From: Candidatus Omnitrophota bacterium
GTDB taxonomy: Bacteria; Omnitrophota; Gorgyraeia; Zapsychrales; Zapsychraceae
Assembly (NCBI GenBank): GCA_020632495.1
Contig: JACKFL010000006.1
Location: forward strand, 558,001 to 622,000
DNA: 64,000 bases
Reading direction: 5' to 3'
Every line of letters begins with the position of its first letter. The stretch's first letter is position 1. Made by a program: the position numbers and the translations under genes. The notes below the pieces were generated by a model that saw only the letters and a list, made by a program, of their open reading frames with translations, searched no databases and was not told the DNA's origin. This document shows, piece by piece, positions 33,001 to 39,834 of this stretch.

Positions 33001-33171
33001 CTGGGCGGCGCCGATCCTTTTGTCGCGCCCATGGCCTTGACACTCGGGTTCGGGCTCTTGCTCGCGACACCTTTAACGCTTATTGTGATCCCGTGCCTGT
33101 ACCTGGTCGGAGCGGCTGTCGGCCGTGCCGTGACCGGCAGGCGGAACAAATACGTTGACATATCGGTTTAA
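30082..33171 (+). CDS. RND-family efflux permease, last gene of the NRPS operon
   Basis: 1029 aa, the usual AcrB/MexB-like length. One N-terminal membrane helix is followed by a large periplasmic region with the YPGASPEDVE and EKELRSVTGLKD stretches, a central membrane block, a second periplasmic loop and a final membrane block. The proton-relay pair Asp-Asp is present in GIIVDDAIIVGEN. The position equivalent to AcrB Lys940 is Asn in GVVVNDSLVL. Its ATG shares one base with the upstream stop, tying it to the synthetase operon. It may carry the peptide from periplasm or membrane to the outside together with a TolC-type channel. No membrane-fusion protein gene lies next to it. Substrate is inferred from context only. 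Confidence 0.9.
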   Translation: MKSVLRFFVRNHLVAVLFTLMIFVLGINALWGIKRDNYPNVDYAEMTITTVYPGASPEDVEINVTHKIEKELRSVTGLKDFVSVSMENSSNILVLIDPDTPDQDEVKMKVREAVNRVVDLPPEVDEAPFVEESNNAQIPIIEVGITSHTASYRELYDYARIFEKKLRGLDEVARVGKYGYRQREIQIEVFPHKIRQYETSLMEIIDAIRKRNIRSTAGKFESFTTERDIVTMAEFEDPMEVGEVIVRSSFDGPLVKINDLAVIKDDFEQPTTLSRINGRPAISFLIYKKESADIIRTAEMVKKLVQEVQPYTPEGLELSLAADYSRSVKNRFKVVMTNAAMGLAMVLVLLAMFLSVRAAFWVALGIPVSLLGTVFLLPLFGSFLDSITLCAMIMVIGIIVDDAIIVGENIYKYHQLGRIPEDSAVEGAAEVFWPVITTILTTLCAFAPMFFMPGVMGEFTKVVPLTISLALIVSLIEVTVALPSHLAGSLNKSFVMEERSWFGPFQRSFVRLLDGCLRYSFLVLIAMVLILAATGYVAVQRLNYVQFPATMSEAVRISAELPIGTPLQATARKMREIEEIVEELPPTELASYITRIGKDGYLGIESENKAYVNLTLTPFNDRARSAQRIVTALRTRTDTLQGYDDINFTIDTGGLPGGDPIHLFVVGHDDEQRAALTEGIVSFLQSVDGVSDIKRGDPLGKDQIKLVPDYERLARLGLTVEDVARNARVAVDGQLVTSVRYENEDVDFRVINDEKSRQNPNYLEELLIPNRQGKLIRLDQAVRFERKQGYAHFQHYDGERTVEIKADVNKDIIAPSQVMARLKENFNIDRDWPGMRLVEAGELYETSKSVDSLQRTFVVAVIAIYCLLVLLFRSVLQPLIVLLAIPFGLVGVVWALFLHGQPLSFMGMLGIIGLSGVVVNDSLVLVNHINNLRRDQPGKTVREIVLQGASDRLRAIIMTTLTTVVGMLPLAYGLGGADPFVAPMALTLGFGLLLATPLTLIVIPCLYLVGAAVGRAVTGRRNKYVDISV

Positions 33172-33213
33172 AATGCTAACATTTCAAAATGTTAATATTT
33201 AGCAAGGCTAAAT
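33155..33213 (+). promoter_or_regulatory. marR promoter with two palindromic operators
   Basis: TTGACA (33155-33160) is followed after 16 bp by TAACAT (33177-33182). This -10 candidate lies inside a perfect 8-2-8 palindrome, TAACATTT-CA-AAATGTTA (33177-33194). A second palindrome, ATTTAGC-AAG-GCTAAAT, covers 33197-33213. A MarR dimer bound here would block RNA polymerase, so autorepression of marR-tolC-RND is the simplest reading. The -35 lies within the end of the upstream RND gene. Confidence 0.75.
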
Positions 33214-33231
33214 AAAACAAGGAAAATCATT

Positions 33232-33663
33232 ATGGTCAAACTTCAAAGCATGAACGAGATCGCCGAAGAACTTCCCGAAATCATGCCGGTCATCGCGCGC
33301 AAAGTCCTGCTCGATTTTTTCCAGGCCGCTGAAATATCGCAGTCCCAACTGCTGATGCTCATGGCCGTCAAGGCCAAGCAGCCGTGCCGGTTGTCCGAGC
33401 TCAGCCGGGAAATGGAAGTGTCCAACCCGACCGCCTCGGGACTGGTGGACCGGCTGGTCCAGCACGGGCTGGTAGAGAGGTCCGCCAATCCGAACGACCG
33501 CCGCGCCGTGTCCATTTCGCTCAGCGAGAGGGGAGAGAAACTTGTCGCGAAGTTCCGCCATCATTCCAAGGAACGCTGGCAGGAGATTTTGACCAATATG
33601 ACCAGTCAGGATCAGAATGATTTCATCCGGATCCTGAGGGATATACGAAAGCAGGTGGCCTGA
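33232..33663 (+). CDS. MarR-family transcriptional regulator
   Basis: 143 aa, normal for the family. The winged helix-turn-helix is readable as LSELSREMEVSNPTASGLVD followed by the RLVQHGLVERSANPNDRRAV wing, flanked by helices for dimerisation. AAGGAAAA precedes the ATG. It overlaps the downstream tolC-like gene by one base and lies just after the paired palindromes at 33177-33213. It most likely represses its own operon (TolC homologue plus RND pump) until a ligand releases it. Whether it also affects the NRPS operon upstream cannot be seen. The ligand is unknown; the NRPS product is one candidate. Confidence 0.92.
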   Translation: MVKLQSMNEIAEELPEIMPVIARKVLLDFFQAAEISQSQLLMLMAVKAKQPCRLSELSREMEVSNPTASGLVDRLVQHGLVERSANPNDRRAVSISLSERGEKLVAKFRHHSKERWQEILTNMTSQDQNDFIRILRDIRKQVA

Positions 33664-35126
33664 TGAAACTCCAAGCATTCCGGATCGTTCTAATTATCCT
33701 CATGTCCATCGCCGCCGCCGTTCCGGCATCGGCGCAAAACGTTTTGCATCTTTCGCTGGAGGAAGTCACCGAAGTGGCGCTGCAAAACAATTTCGACATC
33801 CAGCTGGCCAAATACGAATCTTGGATCAAAAAAACCGATGAGATGCAGGTCAAGTCCATATTCGACACGATATTCGACGCCGAGGTCCGCTACCAGGACG
33901 ATCAGTCGGCGCGTGCCTCGACGGTATTCGGCACCCAGACCCGGGATAACGATTACAACTTGGGCGTGTCCAAGTTGTTGCCGACCGGGACCGATGTGCG
34001 TCTGTATATGACCAATGAGCGGGATGCCACCAACTCACAATTCAGCACCGCTCCGGTCACACATGATTCGACGCTGGGCGTCTCAGTCGAACAGGCCCTG
34101 GGTAAGAATTTCTTCGGCCTCCAGGACCGCGGCCAGGTGCAGATCACGCAGATTGACATCCAAAACTCCCGGTTTACATCGCTGGACCGCATTGAACAGG
34201 CCGTGGCCGAGGTGCAGCGGGCTTACTGGGATTTGGTGCTGCAGCGCAAGCGGGTCGAGATCGAGAAGGATATGCTGGAGCAGGCCCAAAAACTGTATGA
34301 GCTGCAGCAGCGTAAGTTGAATGACGGATTGGTCGAGCTGCCCGATGCGATCGCCGCGGAGGCCAACTTCGAGGCCGCCAAGAACCGCCTGCGGCTGGCG
34401 CAGAATTCCTACGACAGCCGGGTGAATGTCCTGAAGTTGCTGATCAACCGGACCGACCTTGAGATTACGATCGAGCCCACCGTAAAACTGCGACTACCCA
34501 AGGAAGATCAGGCCACGATCGCCTCGCTGGGACGGGCGTTCAAGAACCGCCGGGACTATCTCAGCGCGCTGAACGATGCCAGGTCCCGCGATATTCAGGT
34601 CACGATCAGCCGCAACGGCCTGTTGCCGGAAATCAATCTGATCGCTTCCCTGGAGCGCAACGGTTTGGGTGATCACTTCAGCGATTCGGCCAAGGCGATC
34701 AGCGAGAGTGATAATCCGAACCTCTTTGCCGGGCTGCGGGTGGTCTATCCGCTGGAAAACCGGCGGGCCCGCGCGGAACTCAAGGCCGCGGAACTCGAAA
34801 AGGCCCGCGTTCTTCTAAACACCAAGTACATTGAAAAAACCATCTCCATCGACATCGTCGACCAGGTCCGCGACTGCAACGTGCTGGCCGAGGTCGCGCG
34901 CAACGAGGCGCAGATCTCCGACCTGCAAATCAAGAAACTGGAAGAGGAACAGAAGCGCTTCAACCGCGGCCGTTCCAGCACCGACATCATTATCCGTTTT
35001 CAGGAAGACGTCATCCAGGCCCGGCTTTCCGCGGCGGAAGCCATATACAGATACCATCTCGCCCTCATTGAACTACAACGCAGAGAAGCTACCCTACTGG
35101 CCGAGTACTGGACCGAGGACCTTTGA
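33663..35126 (+). CDS. TolC-family outer-membrane efflux protein
   Basis: 487 aa with a signal peptide (hydrophobic stretch about 9-22, cleavage near PASA-Q). Two internally related halves of long coiled-coil helices separated by strand segments are the OEP layout, for example IEQAVAEVQRAYWDLVLQRK in the first half and ELEKARVLLNTKYIEK in the second. It should trimerise into an outer-membrane channel with a periplasmic tunnel. It lies between marR (1-nt overlap) and the second RND pump (29-nt gap), so it serves that pump and possibly the RND protein and ABC exporter of the NRPS operon. No adaptor protein gene is present in this operon. Confidence 0.92.
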   Translation: MKLQAFRIVLIILMSIAAAVPASAQNVLHLSLEEVTEVALQNNFDIQLAKYESWIKKTDEMQVKSIFDTIFDAEVRYQDDQSARASTVFGTQTRDNDYNLGVSKLLPTGTDVRLYMTNERDATNSQFSTAPVTHDSTLGVSVEQALGKNFFGLQDRGQVQITQIDIQNSRFTSLDRIEQAVAEVQRAYWDLVLQRKRVEIEKDMLEQAQKLYELQQRKLNDGLVELPDAIAAEANFEAAKNRLRLAQNSYDSRVNVLKLLINRTDLEITIEPTVKLRLPKEDQATIASLGRAFKNRRDYLSALNDARSRDIQVTISRNGLLPEINLIASLERNGLGDHFSDSAKAISESDNPNLFAGLRVVYPLENRRARAELKAAELEKARVLLNTKYIEKTISIDIVDQVRDCNVLAEVARNEAQISDLQIKKLEEEQKRFNRGRSSTDIIIRFQEDVIQARLSAAEAIYRYHLALIELQRREATLLAEYWTEDL

Positions 35127-35155
35127 TAATCAGCTAATCTCTGTGAGCAATTCCC

Positions 35156-38100
35156 ATGCGTATTGCCGAACTGTCCGTTAAAAACTCTCTACTCGTTAAT
35201 CTGCTCTCGGTATTTGTTATCCTCGCCGGTACTCACGCGATGTTCCGCATGCAGCGTGAGGCCTTCCCGGCGGTGGACTACGACATCGTGACCGTCACCA
35301 CCATATGGCCGGGAGCGCCGACCGAGGACGTGGAGAAGTTTGTCACTATCCCCCTGGAAGAAGAAATTTCTTCCGTCAGCGGCCTGCAGGAAACGGATTC
35401 CCGTACGGACGAAGGGCTGTCCACGATCGGGATCACCATCGATCCGGGCGTAAAGGACAAACGCAAAGTCGTTAATGATATCCAGCGCGCCGTGGACCGG
35501 GTCACCGGTCTGCCCGAGGAAGCCGAGGACCCCGAAGTCTTTGAGCTGGCCACGCGGGAGTTTCCGGTGATCGAGGTGTCGATCAGCGGCGGCGATACCG
35601 AAAAGCAGCGCCGCGAATATGCCGAGTCCTTAAAAGATCAGCTCCTGGATCTGGAGGGGGTGTCGCAGGTCCGCGAAATCGGTTGGCGCGATTATGAATT
35701 CTGGGTGGAGGTGAATCCGGCCAAACTGGCCGAGTATCACGTGTCCATGCAGGAGATCATGGACGCCCTGCGCACGCGCAACGTCACCGTTCCCGGCGGG
35801 CAGCTGACCACCAACGGTAAAGAATTTAATGTGCGCACCACCGGAGAATTCCGGACCAAGGAAGAGATCGCCGAAGTCATCATCCGCGCCAACGACTCCG
35901 GCAATTGGCTGAAGGTCAAGGACGTGGCCACGGTTAAGGAAGCCTTCGAAGATGCCACCACGATCGCCAAGGTCAACGGTGAATTTGCCAGCGCCATGGT
36001 GGTGGTCAAGACGGAGCAGGCCGACGCGATCAAGGTGGTCGACCGGGTCAAGGAACTGATACCGGAATTCGAGAAGAAGATTCCGAAGAATATGGAGATC
36101 AAGACCGCCAATGATTTTTCTTTTTATGTCAAGCGGCGGCTGGGGGTGCTGACGACCAACGGGATCATCGGTTTCGCGCTGGTGCTCATCATCCTGTTTC
36201 TATTCCTCGATCCCATCCCGGCGGTGATGACGGCCCTGGGAATTCCCATCGCGTTGTTTACGTCGTTTATGGTAATGAATTTACTGGGGATCACGATTAA
36301 CCTCGTTTCGATGCTCGGGATCATCCTGGTACTGGGGATGCTGGTCGATGACGGGATCATTGTCGCCGAAAACGTGTACCGCTATGTCGAACAGGGGGTA
36401 CCGGCCCGCAAGGCGACGATCATGGGGACAACGGAAGTCATCGCGCCGGTAACGATCACCATTCTGACCACGTTCGCCGCCTTCGGACCGTTGATGTTTA
36501 TGGAAGACATCATCGGCAAATTCGTCCGGGAGATCCCCAAGGTCGTGCTGATTACCTTGTCCGCGTCGTTGATTGAAGCCTTCATTATCCTTCCTTCGCA
36601 TTTGTGCGATGTCCTGCAGATCTTTGAGGCGCGTGTGCGTTCTCACAAGGAAAAGGGGTGGTATGTCCGCTTCACACAAATGTATCACCGGCATCTTACC
36701 GTAGCGCTCAATTTGCGGTATCTGCTGATGCTGGTCTTCATCGGTGTCTTTGCGTTTACCATCTGGGTTGCCGCCACCAAGATGAAGGTCCTGCTTTTTG
36801 CCGGGGAAGGGATCGAGTATTTCTGGGTCCGCGCGGAGGGCGCGAAGGGAACGCCGTTGGAGCGGACCGATGCCCTTTTGCAACCGGTCAACAAGATCAT
36901 CGAGGCCCTCCCGGAGGACGAACTGGAAAGTTACCGGACGTACATCGGGGCGATCGAATCCGAACGCGGTTTTGATCCGAACGCGAAACGCGGGACCCAC
37001 TTGGCACAGGTCACCGTCTATCTGACGCCGGCCCAGCAGCGTCACCGCCGGCCGCAACAGATTATGGAGGATGTCCGCGAACAGCTGAAGGATGTGTCCG
37101 GCTTCGAGAAGTTGTACACGCTGCTGCCGAAGGAGGGGCCGCCGACCGGGGCCGACGTCGAAGTCGGGATCAAAGGTGAAGATTACGCGGTCATGGAGAA
37201 AATCGCCCAGCCGTTTCTTGAGTACCTCAGGCAGCGAAAAGGTGTTTCGGATGTGACCACCAGCTATGACTTCGGTAAGAAGCAGCTCAAAGTCATTGTC
37301 GACGAAGAGAAGGCCAAGAAATATTTCCTGACGGTGGGCCAGATAGCGACCACGGTACGAAATGTCTTTAAAGGCGGTGTGGCCACCACGATCAAACCGG
37401 AAAAGGCGGAGGAGGAAATCAACGTCGTGGTCCGTTTTCCGGAGGAAGAACGCAACAACATCAAGGTGTTTGAGGAGATCTATGTTCCCAATAGCAAAGG
37501 CAATCTTGTTAAGCTGAATTCCGTGGCCGCGATTGAAGAGAGCGAGGGTGTCTACCTGATCAATCACTTCGACGGCAAGCGGGTTCTTTACGTCACCGCC
37601 CAGGTGGACAACAAGGATGCCACGTCCCTGGAGGTCAATCTGGAATTGCGTAAACAATTCTCGGACGCGGCCGACAATTACCTCGGATATTCGATCAAAT
37701 ACGGGGGGGAGTTTGAGGACCAGCAGAAATCCTTCCGCAATCTCGTCACCAGTTATCTGTTCGCCCTGTTTCTCATCTTTATCCTGCTGGTCGCGATGTT
37801 CCGGTCGCTGATACAGCCGTTCATCGTTATGATCGCGATCCCGTTCGGTATCATCGGGGTCATCCTGTCTTTCTGGGTCCACGACATGCTGCTGCCGACC
37901 GGAAGGCCGTTGAATTTCTTCGCGCTGATGGGACTCGTGGGGCTCACCGGGATCGTGGTGAATGACTCGGTCGTTCTGATGGACTTCATCAACCGGTTAC
38001 GCAAGGAAGGAAAGAACCGCCGCGAATCGCTGATCGAGGCCGGGTTGATGCGTCTGCGCCCGGTTATCATGACCTCGGTGACCACCATCGGCGGTCTGAT

Positions 38101-38296
38101 TTCGGTCGCCTACGGGATCGGCGGGGGAGATCCGTTCTTAAAGCCGATGGCCTTGGCCATCGTCTGGGGACTCACTTTCTCCACCGGGCTGACGCTCATC
38201 GGCATCCCGTGTATATACGCGATTGTGGACGATATTGCCGGCACGATTCTGCATCGTAATTTGGTGAAGACGGAGAAGTCTGATCCCGAGACCTAA
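35156..38296 (+). CDS. RND-family efflux permease of the marR operon
   Basis: 1046 aa with full RND architecture: N-terminal helix, periplasmic porter domain (IWPGAPTEDVE, EEEISSVSGLQ), two six-helix membrane blocks and a second periplasmic loop. The proton-relay Asp-Asp is present in GMLVDDGIIVAEN, and Asn replaces the AcrB-type Lys in GIVVNDSVVL. It is related to the RND gene at 30082 but clearly diverged. The ribosome binding site is weak (tgtgag), suggesting coupling to the tolC-like gene. It should use the proton gradient to drive export of lipophilic or amphipathic compounds. The stop overlaps the convergent gene on the other strand by 4 nt. Confidence 0.9.
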   Translation: MRIAELSVKNSLLVNLLSVFVILAGTHAMFRMQREAFPAVDYDIVTVTTIWPGAPTEDVEKFVTIPLEEEISSVSGLQETDSRTDEGLSTIGITIDPGVKDKRKVVNDIQRAVDRVTGLPEEAEDPEVFELATREFPVIEVSISGGDTEKQRREYAESLKDQLLDLEGVSQVREIGWRDYEFWVEVNPAKLAEYHVSMQEIMDALRTRNVTVPGGQLTTNGKEFNVRTTGEFRTKEEIAEVIIRANDSGNWLKVKDVATVKEAFEDATTIAKVNGEFASAMVVVKTEQADAIKVVDRVKELIPEFEKKIPKNMEIKTANDFSFYVKRRLGVLTTNGIIGFALVLIILFLFLDPIPAVMTALGIPIALFTSFMVMNLLGITINLVSMLGIILVLGMLVDDGIIVAENVYRYVEQGVPARKATIMGTTEVIAPVTITILTTFAAFGPLMFMEDIIGKFVREIPKVVLITLSASLIEAFIILPSHLCDVLQIFEARVRSHKEKGWYVRFTQMYHRHLTVALNLRYLLMLVFIGVFAFTIWVAATKMKVLLFAGEGIEYFWVRAEGAKGTPLERTDALLQPVNKIIEALPEDELESYRTYIGAIESERGFDPNAKRGTHLAQVTVYLTPAQQRHRRPQQIMEDVREQLKDVSGFEKLYTLLPKEGPPTGADVEVGIKGEDYAVMEKIAQPFLEYLRQRKGVSDVTTSYDFGKKQLKVIVDEEKAKKYFLTVGQIATTVRNVFKGGVATTIKPEKAEEEINVVVRFPEEERNNIKVFEEIYVPNSKGNLVKLNSVAAIEESEGVYLINHFDGKRVLYVTAQVDNKDATSLEVNLELRKQFSDAADNYLGYSIKYGGEFEDQQKSFRNLVTSYLFALFLIFILLVAMFRSLIQPFIVMIAIPFGIIGVILSFWVHDMLLPTGRPLNFFALMGLVGLTGIVVNDSVVLMDFINRLRKEGKNRRESLIEAGLMRLRPVIMTSVTTIGGLISVAYGIGGGDPFLKPMALAIVWGLTFSTGLTLIGIPCIYAIVDDIAGTILHRNLVKTEKSDPET

Positions 38297-38826
38297 CGGG
38301 CCTTCGCGGTGGTATCGCGAAAGGCATAGATATATTCGCCCTGAAATGCCTGCAGGAACCAGATGAGCGTGGAGGGGATGTAGATTAAAATGGACAGCGC
38401 CACGTAAATAGCCACGTAATTCCATCCGCCGTCATGGTAGGCCGTACGAAAGATGACGTAGGCGTATGAGTTGCCGATGACGTCAAAGACCATTTTGGTG
38501 ATGAACAGCAGCCGCCACAGCACGATATTGTCGGGACGGTGTCCGTAGATATAGTAGTAAACTGGGACGACCTGCCACAGGTTGAGGACAACCTGCACCG
38601 CGTTGGCCGTATAGTCCAGGAAGAAGTACGGATTAAAGGCGGATACGACCTGAAAATAAAAATGTTCTTTGGAACCGGGCAGATAAAAATTGGAGAACTT
38701 GGCAAGCGCTTTGGCGGCCACAAAAACCAAGTAGACCTTCATTATGAAATTGTATGTTTTGCTCATGGCGGATGAAACGCGGTGCGGCGGCGCGTCGGGG
38801 GGGAGCGGAATTCTGGCGCCGGACAT
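38293..38826 (-). CDS. Hypothetical multi-pass membrane protein
   Basis: 177 aa. Hydrophobic segments such as VYLVFVAAKALAKF, AVQVVLNLWQVVPVYYY and NYVAIYVALSILIYI suggest about four membrane helices. I do not recognise the family. The start is uncertain. The first Met has GAGGA immediately before it, which is too close to act as a normal ribosome binding site. The Met at residue 21 (MSKTYN, position 38766), just ahead of the first helix, is a reasonable alternative, leaving out a proline-rich leader. The gene converges on the RND pump with a 4-nt overlap and is divergent from the Minf_1886-type gene. Confidence 0.65.
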   Translation of the reverse strand: MSGARIPLPPDAPPHRVSSAMSKTYNFIMKVYLVFVAAKALAKFSNFYLPGSKEHFYFQVVSAFNPYFFLDYTANAVQVVLNLWQVVPVYYYIYGHRPDNIVLWRLLFITKMVFDVIGNSYAYVIFRTAYHDGGWNYVAIYVALSILIYIPSTLIWFLQAFQGEYIYAFRDTTAKAR

Positions 38827-38888
38827 TCCTCAAATTTTGTAAAAACCCTTTGAATCCCGATTATTGTCTATGATATCATACATCCATT

Positions 38889-39287
38889 ATGGAGACAGAT
38901 TTTAATACGATTATTGAGGATATCTGCGAGCACGACAAACGCTATAAGCCTGACGCTTATGAGTTTGTGATGGAGGCGTTGACCTTCACACAGAAAAAGT
39001 ACAAATGCGCCACCCATGTTTCGGGCGAGGATCTCCTGAAGGGCATGAAGGACCTGCTCATGGAGAAATTCGGGCCCATGACCATTACCGTGCTCGAATA
39101 TTGGGGGATCCAGTCAACCGAAGACTTCGGCAATGTGGTCTTTAAGCTGGTAGAGCGCAAGGTCCTCAGCAAGACCGAGGACGACCATATCGAGCACTTT
39201 CGCAATGCCTACGACTTTCAGGAGGTCTTCGAACGCGGGTACCGCAAGAAACTCGAGAAAAAGATCAGCCGAATGCGGTCGATGTAA
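38889..39287 (+). CDS. Minf_1886 family protein
   Basis: 132 aa, small and soluble. The N-terminal half (YKPDAYEFVMEALTFTQKKY, then VSGEDLLKGMKDLLMEKFGP) followed by LEYWGIQSTEDFGNVVFKLV matches the uncharacterised Minf_1886 family, which I know from Verrucomicrobia, Planctomycetes and related lineages. Function is unknown. The C-terminus is basic and helical. It sits alone between a divergent membrane-protein gene and a terminator, so it is probably monocistronic. Its presence supports PVC-group ancestry for the window. Confidence 0.8.
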   Translation: METDFNTIIEDICEHDKRYKPDAYEFVMEALTFTQKKYKCATHVSGEDLLKGMKDLLMEKFGPMTITVLEYWGIQSTEDFGNVVFKLVERKVLSKTEDDHIEHFRNAYDFQEVFERGYRKKLEKKISRMRSM

Positions 39288-39324
39288 AAAAGACCGGCCC
39301 GTCACAATCTGCTGTTAAACTGTT

Positions 39325-39352
39325 AAGCAAGGCGCGCGCCTTGCTTTTTTTA
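39325..39352 (+). terminator. Rho-independent terminator after the Minf_1886-type gene
   Basis: A self-complementary GC-rich stem AAGCAAGGCGC/GCGCCTTGCTT is followed by a T run. Confidence 0.85.
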
Positions 39353-39414
39353 TTGTCCGCGGCGTGCTGCCGCCCGTCCGTCTTTCAACCGCTTTACCGA
39401 ATCAAGGAGTCCGC

Positions 39415-39834
39415 ATGAATCCCTATATCTGGGCCATCATCACAGCCGTCGTCTGGGGCGCCGTGCCGATTATCGAAAAAGCCGGTCTGCGCACATTGCC
39501 GGTATGGCCGGCCATGTTTTTCCGCACACTCGGGGCGATGATCGGAATCTTCCTGTTGCCCCTGTTGAAATTTGAGGATATTCGCGCGACCATTGCCGGC
39601 GGGGCGCAGGGATGGTATTACTGCGTGCTCGGCGGTTTTATGGGGGCCATAGTCGGCAATGTATGCTACTACCACGCCCTGAAGACGGGCGAGGTTTCCA
39701 AGATCGTGCCGATCGCGGGCTCTTTTCCGCTGATCAGTTTTATTCTGGGCCTGCTGTTTTTCTCCGAGACGGTGACGCCCGCCAAGCTGGCCGGCGTGGC
39801 GTGCATTGTGATGGGGGTGGCGTTGTTGCGATGA
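39415..39834 (+). CDS. Half-size EamA/DMT-superfamily transporter
   Basis: 139 aa from the ATG preceded by AAGGAG at 39404-39409; an upstream ATG in the same frame lacks a ribosome binding site. One EamA domain is seen, with about four to five membrane helices: PYIWAIITAVVWGAVPIIEKAGL, AMFFRTLGAMIGIFLLPLL, GFMGAIVGNVCYYHALKTG, VPIAGSFPLISFILGLLFFSE and LAGVACIVMGVALL. Standard EamA transporters have two such units, so this would act as a dimer. The substrate is unknown. The final E-T-V-T-P...G-V-A-C-I-V-M-G segment is typical of the family. It overlaps recG by 4 nt (ATGA). Confidence 0.85.
   Translation: MNPYIWAIITAVVWGAVPIIEKAGLRTLPVWPAMFFRTLGAMIGIFLLPLLKFEDIRATIAGGAQGWYYCVLGGFMGAIVGNVCYYHALKTGEVSKIVPIAGSFPLISFILGLLFFSETVTPAKLAGVACIVMGVALLR

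Noticed and set aside
6599..38296. Assigning the NRPS product as a siderophore
   Set aside because: The PvdE-like exporter and distant TonB genes are suggestive, but there is no hydroxamate, catechol or hydroxy-acid gene and no TonB-dependent receptor in the window.
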